A stretch of 64,000 nt of DNA from NCBI RefSeq assembly GCF_964340395.1, contig NC_135559.1, forward strand, positions 2,339,501 to 2,403,500, in the 5' to 3' direction. Shown in pieces: positions 50,037 to 59,600 of this stretch. Numbering within the stretch: the stretch's first letter is position 1; each line of letters opens with the position of its first letter. The stretch comes from Glandiceps talaboti (Eukaryota > Hemichordata > Enteropneusta > Spengelidae). The notes under the pieces were generated by a model, which was not told the DNA's origin, did no database searches, and saw only the letters and a program-made list of their open reading frames with translations. The translations under genes and the position numbers were made by a program.

Positions 50037-50787
50037 AAGTTGTTTGTTTCTTTAAGATCTAAACTGGAGGGAATTGCAAATGTTATCATATTTGGACATA
50101 ACTTTTCATTGTATTTTGCACAGTGAGATTGCAAACATAGTCACCCCAACCTCTGAAGAAACATTTCAATTTATGAAACAGGATCTTGTCAGAATAAAAG
50201 AGTGCATTTCTTACGAAAGACATGAAGTGAATAAATTGAACATGTCTTGAATTAGTTCAGAACTAAAACTCTTAAGAGTGTAAATAAATCACTCAGTCGT
50301 GGTCAAATTCGTGGTCAAAATCACAGACAAGTAGGAAATTCCTACTTGTCTGTGATCAAATAGAAAACCAGATTTTAATGGCAGTCGGGGTAGAAAAAGG
50401 ACCACTGATTGGACAGGGGGATTTTGTAAGATAGCTGTAGTATTCAACTAAAAATGTGTTGGTATAGGCCTACACATCATGTATCATGTGTAATTGAGTA
50501 AATAAATCAAATTAAAATAATTGTTTTGTAGTATTATGTCAAGCGAAATTCAGTGTCAGTAAGAACCTGTTATCTCTGGAGCTTTATTAGGTCATGCTAG
50601 CATTATCTTTTTTGTCGTCCATCATACTAATTTCCTCTGCCATACTTTTCATTTTTCCACCATTTTAACATTCTTTGTTCAGTGACACTTTTCTTTTAGT
50701 TTGTCCAGTTATTCAGCCATATTTGTATTCACGGAAGGGTGTTCACAACAAGGTGCCATTTAAGTTGTGAGATGTAGCAGAAAGCGC

Positions 50788-51076
50788 TTTACACTTTTTG
50801 TCATAAAACCTTAGGATTTGGGTGTTTGAGACACACACAATTCTTGTTTGAAACACACACAAACCTTGTTCGAAACACACACAATCCTGGTCATAAGACC
50901 TTAGCATTTTGTGCATAGTGTTCTGTGTTAGAGTAAATTGTAGCATAAAACATCAAATGCTAAGCTCTTATGACCAGGATTCAGTGTGTCTCAAACAAGG
51001 ATTGTGTGTGTCTCAAACAAGGATTGTGTGTGTCTCAAACACCCAAATGCTAAGGTTTTATGACAAAAAGTGTAAA
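50788..51076. mobile_element. Foldback element with repeats inside its arms
   Basis: Left arm 50788-50911 starts TTTACACTTTTTGTCATAA; right arm 50954-51076 ends with its reverse complement. Each arm contains two to three units of a GTGTGTCTCAAACAAGGATT repeat, all in inverted register. Starts only about 15 bases after the segmental duplication ends. Confidence 0.85.
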
Positions 51077-51891
51077 TTATTTCAGTATTAACAGTTGTCG
51101 CTCACTTTGCTTTATTAATGGAGAAATTATGTATTCTAGACACGATATTGAAATTACCATTAATCATCTGAAATGCCTTTTGGACAGTGTTGAAATCGAA
51201 GGAAGTATCACCGTGATGTATATTGTATGGCTGGATTTATACAGGAACAGTTACAATGCTATGGCCTACAGAGCTTTATTAGGGCCATTCTACCATTATC
51301 TTTAATTTATGTCTACTTCGCCATACTTTTCTTTATTCCTACTTTCGTCTGCGAGATTTTTCCATTTTTTCCACTTTCGACCACCATACTTTTTTTCTGT
51401 TATTGTAGAGAATGTAAACAGCAGTGACGTGACAGAGCATGATAACAACTAAAACAGTAATCATTAGTACGACAGACTATTGCCATACATTATACAACAA
51501 CTGATTGGTCATTGTAGGTGCGAATGCATTCCATCCACATATCATATCTGGAGTGTCCATTAACAGCCCCATTTATCACAATGACATAAATCTTCAACTT
51601 ATTGCATTATAAATTTTTTGGTCCATATGGGCCAAAAAATGGCCATTTATCACAATCTTCAATTTATCGTAATAATCTATATGCCAAATACAATGACCTT
51701 GAGTAAAGTTTACTGACCTTTCAATCAAAGTAGGGCATACTATGGTCAAATATGAATATGTTATTGGTAATAGTACTACGCATTGACACAAATAAATGGT
51801 AGATAATCATATATATATATATATATATATATAACTCGGTGAGTATCAATCTGCTATAAGACAGTGCTCTATACCGCAGTGGCAGAGCGTA

Positions 51892-52014
51892 ATAGTTTTG
51901 GTAGTACTGGAACTCTTTCTTGGGTGTAACTCGGAGTTTCACGCATATTGCGATCATCAGACACTATGCGTGAAACTCCGAGTTACACCCAAGAAAGAGT
52001 TCCAGTACTACCAA

Positions 52015-52020
<6 letters not shown>
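51892..52020 (-). ncRNA. Hammerhead-ribozyme-like motif inside a perfect palindrome
   Basis: Two 56 bp arms (51892-51947, 51965-52020) are perfect reverse complements around a 17-base centre. Read on the minus strand the centre gives CTGATGA, then a stem CGCA-ATA-TGCG, then GAAA. What follows GAAA (CTCCGAGTTACACCC) pairs fully with GGGTGTAACTCGGAG upstream, leaving T-T before a short CAC/GTG stem. That is the full hammerhead core (CUGAUGA, GAAA, U-H) with stems I, II and III. Against it: U-U pairs at the first position of stems I and II, and the whole could fold as one long hairpin. Penelope-like retroelements are known to carry hammerheads. Confidence 0.45.

Positions 52021-52110
<90 letters not shown>
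52019..52110. repeat. (TA)n microsatellite
   Basis: About 45 TA units directly after the palindrome; a shorter TA tract lies at 51808-51832. Confidence 0.97.
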
Positions 52111-52113
<3 letters not shown>

Positions 52114-52639
52114 GTGTTTATATTACAGCTTGGAGTAATTATACTGTCAGTACAATTACTTCAAGGTTACAGCGAATGAATAACATTGATATCACGAGAA
52201 CATTTCATGAAAATGGCCTTAGATGACCCAACATTTCTCCCGGGCGAAGAATAATTTACTAATGGAATCTCTTATTCGAAAATCTCAAAGTAAAATCAGA
52301 TCGCCTAAAAATGGTAAATCTTGCATTTATACAGCAAGGTATATAATGGAGGCAAGTAATAATCAATACATTAAGACTTCACCTTGTATGTAAAACGTGT
52401 CAAGACATGTGACCTTAATAACTAATGGCGCCAGCAATCACGGTGAAGAAAAAGGGCCCATATCTTTCAAGGGGAGGGGTTGTCTTATTTTTGACGTTGG
52501 TCGGAGTTCTGACTCTCCAAATCAAAGTAAACCTTGGGAGCAACACAAAATTTGTCATGGCTTCACTGCAATGATGTCAACTTCACATCTACCTATATAC
52601 GACCCACTACACATTTAAAATGCCAAGTTTAAATTCTAC

Positions 52640-52930
52640 TCAAAGGAAAAACTCATTTTTACCTAGGACCTTCAATTTTATCAACACCTTGCAAAACACT
52701 GACATATTTTCAAGTCTCAGTACTTTTAGAAAAGATGTCCTAAATGAAATAGTTGGTGTGTGAACTTAACGCAATTTCAGTAATTGTTATCTTCTTTTAA
52801 TTTATTTTATTTCTATTTTTACTATTTTTGTAAATATTGTATGTATTTTAGTCTTTCCAATTTCAAAGTGTCTGTAAATGGGGTAATCCTGTAGACATCT
52901 CAAATAAATAAATAAATAAATAAATATATG
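52640..52930 (+). mobile_element. Possible 3' end of a non-LTR retroelement
   Basis: The stretch ends GTAATCCTGTAGACATCTC followed by AAATAAATAAATAAATAAAT, the tail type left by LINEs and SINEs. No clear coding remnant, so the class is uncertain. Confidence 0.35.
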
Positions 52931-53677
52931 ATTATATGAGGCGGAAAGTAACCATGCTTTAATACCTTTCTCTATATATGAATATGTAATATATGAATAA
53001 TTTACTGATAACGAGAGTAAAATTAATTTAATCATGGTGTTCAAGACAATTATTTATGTATTATTTGCTTTAAATAATGTGAATGGTTTGATATTTTAGG
53101 CCTCTAAATTACCTCCTACATGTTTCCATTTTCAAAAAAAGTGTTCATGGTTGGAGGGGGACACACCCTGCCCATGCAGCAGCTATTGGTGTGATGCTGT
53201 TCCCCCCCCATCATATCAATTCAGGGTTGATAGGAAAAGCCTTGTTGGCTAAATATATCCAAGTATAGGTTAGAGCTTAATGATATTTTTGTTGGCCATG
53301 GACTCTGCAGGTGTCGATTATTACTAGTACTGTTCATGTATTGTACCGTATTCGTGTATTGTAACATTGAATACAAGTGTGGTGGTGGTGGTGGTGGTGG
53401 GGGTGAGCTGTAAATTTAAAAAAAAAGTTGTACACTGACATCACAATGTATCATGGGGGGGGGGCAAACAGTTTAAATTTCATTGGGGGGGGGGCTTGTG
53501 CATTTTTAGAGCGCTGGCGTCACAAGTGTTAAAAATATATATTGACAAGTATTTTCTCCTCAAGCCCCTCCACCATGATAAATTCTGCTCGTTCCCTACT
53601 GACGTGACTGATCTACAGCACGAAGAACTAAAGAGTTGGGTCAATCCATTCAGGAATAAGAACGGGCTTCTGAAATC

Positions 53678-56600
53678 ATGAAATCAGCATTTACCATCCT
53701 CAAAAAGATAAACAATCCTCGTCTTTTAAGAACAAACAACAGAGCATATAGCGGTGGTGGTTCAAGATATGTGTACAGCAAATACGCTCACGCTCCATCG
53801 CAAACTACTGCATTACTCGCTGGTCGAGAATGGCTACCTGGAGCGAGAAGCGACTTGTGTGAATATCCGAAATTCCTGCCTAGTCCTAGAGAAAACCTAC
53901 CAGCTGAGTACGAATGCACATACTCTGATTCGTCGCAAAATACTCTACAAGATTTGGCGAGCGAAGTACGCGAGATATTAGATGATGAGCTGCACGTACA
54001 CGGGGCGATTCTATTTCGTAAACTACCTCTGTCAAATGGAGCGACTTTCTCCAAATTTGTCAACGGTCTTGGATATACTATGATGGGATACGAAGAAGGG
54101 GGTACAGGCGTACGACATGTGCTATATAAGTATGTTTTAACAGCGAGCGATGATCCACCAAGTTATTGCGTCGAACCACATAATGAATTGTCGTATGCGC
54201 CACTTTACCCATCAAAGGTAAGATCCCATGGCTATTTGTGTTTCCCAGCACGTACTGTCTGTTCTTTGGGCAAGGTCCAAGGTCCCACTGGTATTTAAAC
54301 TGTTTCCAACTGTGAGATAAAGCTTGTTTGTAACTGATGTTCAATGCTGTGGATCATTTGCTGTGTTTTTATTCTTTGATTATTAATTTCATTAACTTGT
54401 AATTGATTTACATCGTTATTAGGCACTATAAGAAGTTGTGGATTTGTACCAGTTTTCGTCACGATACAATCCCCATACCCGACCAATCCTTTATTGTTGT
54501 AGGCATGTTTCATGTCCAACAAGCAGATACAACATATCTAAGTCTGTTTGATTTAGGTTCACAAGTCAAGTGTTGTTGTGTGATCAGAGTAGTGATAATT
54601 CCTTAAAACCCAATCATAGGGAGGACCATGTCATTCTCAATGACTTGTTTATTTGGACACATATTTTTCTATATTGCAGGTCTTTTTCTACTGTGAGATA
54701 CCTGCTCAGCCTGGTCATGGAGGGGAAACTGTAATGGTTGACAACAGAAATGTCTTGCCAAACATCAACACAGATCTTATTGAGAAATTGCGAAAGGTTG
54801 GGCTTAGATACACACGGCATCTACCACAACGACATCCCGAAGGGTATACCAGTTGGCAGGATGTAAGACTATTATTATAAATCTGAAATTGACCACATTG
54901 TTTTAGTCTGTGCTCATCAAAGCTAGCTGAGCTGTCTTTCCGAAGTAATGTAATGTAATGTAATGTAATGTAATGTAACGTAATGTAATGTTATGTTATG
55001 TTTAATTTATGTAATGTGAAGTACGACACAATATCATTTGAGGTGACATATAACACGATATGGTATGTGCCATGGCAAATCACGTGATAATCACACGCCA
55101 TCAACGTCAAAAATTACTATCTACTACACACAATCTTCTGAAACCTTGAACATCATCCAGTGTGTGAAACTCCAGAATACTACTCATTTTAATCAGCAAG
55201 TAAAATACCATATATTGATATGGTTGCAACATGCATGTATACAAGTGCGCATGAGAGCATCTAAATATAAGAGTAATTATGAAAATTTCACATGCTTCGT
55301 CCGTTTTGATAGACATGTTACAATAAGTAAGTTCTAATATAATCTTTTAATAGGCATTCTTTACAGAAGACAAATCACAAGTCGAAAAACTGTTAAACGA
55401 TCGCGGGATGCATTATAAATGGGACGAAGAGGGCGCACTATCATATTGGTACAACATGAAAGCATTTAACACTCATCCGAAGACAGGTGATTATTTCAAC
55501 ATACTAGCTGAACGTGTATTATCATGACTTAATGTACAATTTATAAATAAATAGCTCCCAAATTTGATATACATAAGGAGTATTTTAGACTGTCGCATGA
55601 GTACAGGGTGTGTGGTTTATCAACAATGAAAAGTGGGTTTGTTGAATTCGAAGGGCAGGACAACGTATACATAATTATAGTTATAATATACCTAGTGATA
55701 ATGCTGTGCCATGATTCGCTAGAATCAGTCACGTGATAGGAAAATAGAAATTAAATTTTCCGCGTTTCGCTAGTATAGAGGAAAATTATTGTCTGGACGT
55801 TGTGAGAACAGCCAATGGGAGACGTGGAAAAAGTCACGTGGGTGACAGTATTTAAGTGAGGGAAGTGGGGATTTTGAACCATTCTAGGCCAGCACCCGTC
55901 ACAGTGCAGCCAGTTTGTTTGAGCTTACAGGTCGTTTTGCCAAACATGGCTTCCTCGGATAAAACAGAACTCCAGGAACTTATCCAAACACAAGTTACCG
56001 AAGCAGTTTCACATACAAGCAAGCTACTCCTAACAGATTTGGAAAAATTAATGTCAGCCCGGCTTGACTCGTTAAAGAACGACCTCACCATTAGTCAGAA
56101 ACGACTGTCCGATAATCAACTTGCAGCGGTGAAAGAACTCAAATCGAAGGACATGCCAGTTTTTCGAAAGAAGTACTGCGAGGAGCAATACAAATATAAC
56201 GAAAAAGTTACGGAGAAGTTGATAGAGGCCACGCGACAATTGGATGAAATCCAAGGGAACCACCCCAACATTAGCTCAGCCAAATCAAACATAGTTGAAG
56301 GTATGCAACTAATTTGTCATCGCCAAAAGATGATACGCTTAGCGGACAACGAGGACTTAGGTTGGCGAGTCGTTCAAGAATACGAAACGCATGAACTTGC
56401 GTCAGACTCCGACGACGAAAAAAGAATCTACAAGGCAGTTTCCAGAGCCAAGGCAAAGCAAAGAGAAGATTCGAAGAAACGCAGAAACAAGAGAGGCTAT
56501 CAAAATAGTAACAGATGGACCCCATACCAAGAACATTCACCACAGAGAGGGGCAGGGTGTAGAAGCACGTCTTCAAAACCCGACTATCTAGGGAGAAGAC

Positions 56601-59600
56601 CTGGTTCATGTTTTGCCTGTGGAAAAACAGGTCATTGGCGGGCGGAATGCCCAGAGACACGGGCAGCAAATAAGATAAGTACATACTATAATCTAGGTAC
56701 GGGTAATTTGGGCGTGGCCACCAATAACTGTGTCACTCGTGAAAATGTCAGCAGTAATGGGCATGTATTTGGGCAAAAATCCCTGGGACATGCAAGTACT
56801 CATACTTCTGTAAATTTAGGCTCAGAGTTCGTCCACTTTTGCTCTGAATCCACAGGTGTCTTTAAAAAGTCACATGCTAACATGGGTGCTAAAGTTCAGG
56901 GCGGTCCCGTTGGGGGAGGGGGCACCAACTCGGGCCACCAAACTAAGTATGTAGACTGTGGCAGTCACCACACTTTGAGAGATGCCGGCAATGCGAGCAT
57001 TTCTAAACCGGGTGTTTTTCAAGAAAGTTCAGGGCTTGCAGCCGTTCCTTCTATGTTACCGGTCAACGTGAACACAATGGTCTTTAAAAGGCCGGTTGGC
57101 AGGCTTCGCGGAGCAATTGAATTTTGGAAAACTGCAGGGGCAAATGCGTACGTTTTAGACATTGTTCAGAACGGGTATAAACTGCCATTCAAGGAAATTC
57201 CAAGCAAGGTAATTCTTGAGAATAATAAGTCGGCGAAAGTACATGCTGACTTTGTCCAGGAAGAATTAGGTCGGTTACTTTTAAAAGGTTGTATAGCCGA
57301 AGTGGCGGAACCACCTCATGTTGTAAATCCATTGACTGTAGCAGTGAACAAGGTAGGCAAGGAGAGGCTTGTTCTCGATTGTAGACATATTAACTTGTCC
57401 TTGTACAAGTTTAAATTTCGTTTAGAAGGAGTGGAAACTGCAAGGCAAATGTTTGTGCCAGGTACATTTATGTTTACCTTCGATATTAAATCAGCCTATC
57501 ACCATATCGAAATTTTTGGAGAGCATCAGGGATATCTAGGTTTTTCGTGGAAATTTGGTGAAATTCAAAAATATTTTGTATTCAAAGTACTGCCCTTCGG
57601 TGTGTCAACGGCACCTTACATTTTCACGAAGGTTACACGTACAATGGTAAACTGGTGGAGGGGTCAAGGTAAAGACGTACTCATGTATATAGACGACGGT
57701 ATTGGCGGCACAGAGGGAGAAAAAAGGGCCGCGGAATTAAGCACACAGGTTAGAGCCGATATCGAAAGTTTTGGTTTTTTGTTAGCGGGGGAAAAGTGTC
57801 ATTGGTTTCCTCAACTTAAAGTAGATTGGCTAGGCCACCAGCTTGACATGGAACAAGGTTTAGTGTTTGTGTCGGAAGAGAGAATCGTCAATCTCGAGGA
57901 AAGCTTAACTTTCACGATAAAACAAATTGCGTCAGGTCAGACACTGTTGGAAGCAAGAAAACTTGCAGCTCTCATTGGTCAGATTATATCGATGCAAGGT
58001 GGCATCGGACCTCTCGTTCGCCTCCGTACGAGGTCAATGTATTCTTGTCTTGAGAAAAGGGCAAGTTGGAATTCTATTGTAGAAATTGACAGTCTTGCAT
58101 TAAGTGAAATGGTGTTTTGGGCCAAAAATGTCAGGGCTAACAACGGGTCAAAACTGTTATGTAACAGAGTGTGTGAAACCTATGCATACAGCGATGCATC
58201 AACAGGTGGTTACGGTGGGTACATTGTAAGTCAGGAAGACGGTGACACGATTGGTAGATGGTCACAGTTAGAAAGCCAGAAAAGCTCGACATGGAGAGAG
58301 CTTGAGGCTGTGCATCGGGTAATACAGAACAATGTAAAGTGCCTGGCTGGGCAAAACGTGCAATGGTGCACAGACAACCAGAACGTGGTTAGAATACTGC
58401 AGGCAGGCAGTAGAGTACCAGAATTACAGTCAACAGTTTTGAATATATCGGCTGTATGTGAAACAATAGAAACGGCAATAGTCCCAAAATGGGTGCCACG
58501 AAAAGAAAATTCGCAAGCTGATTGGCTCAGCAGGTGCACAGACAGTGATGACTGGAGTATCAACACGTCAGTGTTTAACATGCTTAATGGGATGTGGGGT
58601 ACTTATACAATAGACAGGTTTGCAGCCAACTACAATACTAAGTGTACCAGATTTAATTCTCGGTGGTGGTGCCCAGGCACTGAAGCAGTAGACACCTTCT
58701 CCCAAGACTGGGGTCACATGGGAGACAATAATTGGCTAGTCCCGCCACCCAGGTTAATCCTAAGGGCACTGAAAAAACTAGAATGCGATCGGGCCAAGGG
58801 GACGTTAATTTTTCCCTGCTGGAAATCTGCTCCGTTTTGGCCTTTCCTGTGTCCGCAAGGAAACAGTTTTGCAGGCTTTGTTAAAGCCATTTTGGTACTT
58901 CCAACCATAGGTGTTATAAGCCCGGGCAATGGTAATAACGGCATCTTTAATGGGCAAAAACTGAACTTCGTTTTGTATGCCGCCCATGTTAGTTTTTGCT
59001 AGGCCTCTGGCTAGTAAGGGAGAATGTAATTACGTTCATTTTCTGTCTCCCCTTTTTCCAATTGCAGGTCTAAAGTTAGCAGACAGAGTGGAGAGCGCAG
59101 CATGTGGGAGCAAGGTCACCAGGGAAGTAAATCCCGAACTGCATCGTTTAGCCGGACAATTACCATACTACCTCTTAGATTCTCGTAGTGACAACACCGT
59201 TAAGAAGTATTTTTCTTATTTCAAGAAATGGGAAACTTTTATTTCACCGAAAGGGCAAAGTGCACTTCCAGCCAATCCAATTCACGTTGCCTTGTTTATT
59301 ACACACTTATTAGAATGTAATGTATCGGCTTCAGTTATTTCTAGTCATGTCTACGGAATTAAATGGGCACACACCGTCTCAGGACTTGAGGATCCTACAA
59401 CACATCCTTTCATTATAAGCCTTGTAGAAACTTCCAAACGGACACATCAGGCTCCAAAGTCAAGGAAAGACCCAGTTTCAGTAGAAGAAGTTCGTGCACT
59501 CTGTGAAAAATACAAAGACTCCACAGACTTGCTTATTATTCGGGATTTATGTATGATTTTGCTGTGTTTTACAGGTTTTCTCAGATTTAATGAAGTCAGC

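Larger units (their letters stand above)
50037..53677. other. Spacer between EARS2 and the dioxygenase gene
   Basis: EARS2 3' UTR, a large foldback (50788-51076), a palindrome with a TA tract (51892-52110) and a possible LINE tail (52640-52930). At 51262-51385 is a diverged relative of 50575-50690. G-rich runs lie at 53378-53490. No convincing coding exon. Confidence 0.65.

Noticed and set aside
51898-52179. 93-codon frame with a Tyr-Ile run
   Set aside because: It is the palindrome plus the TA tract read through.
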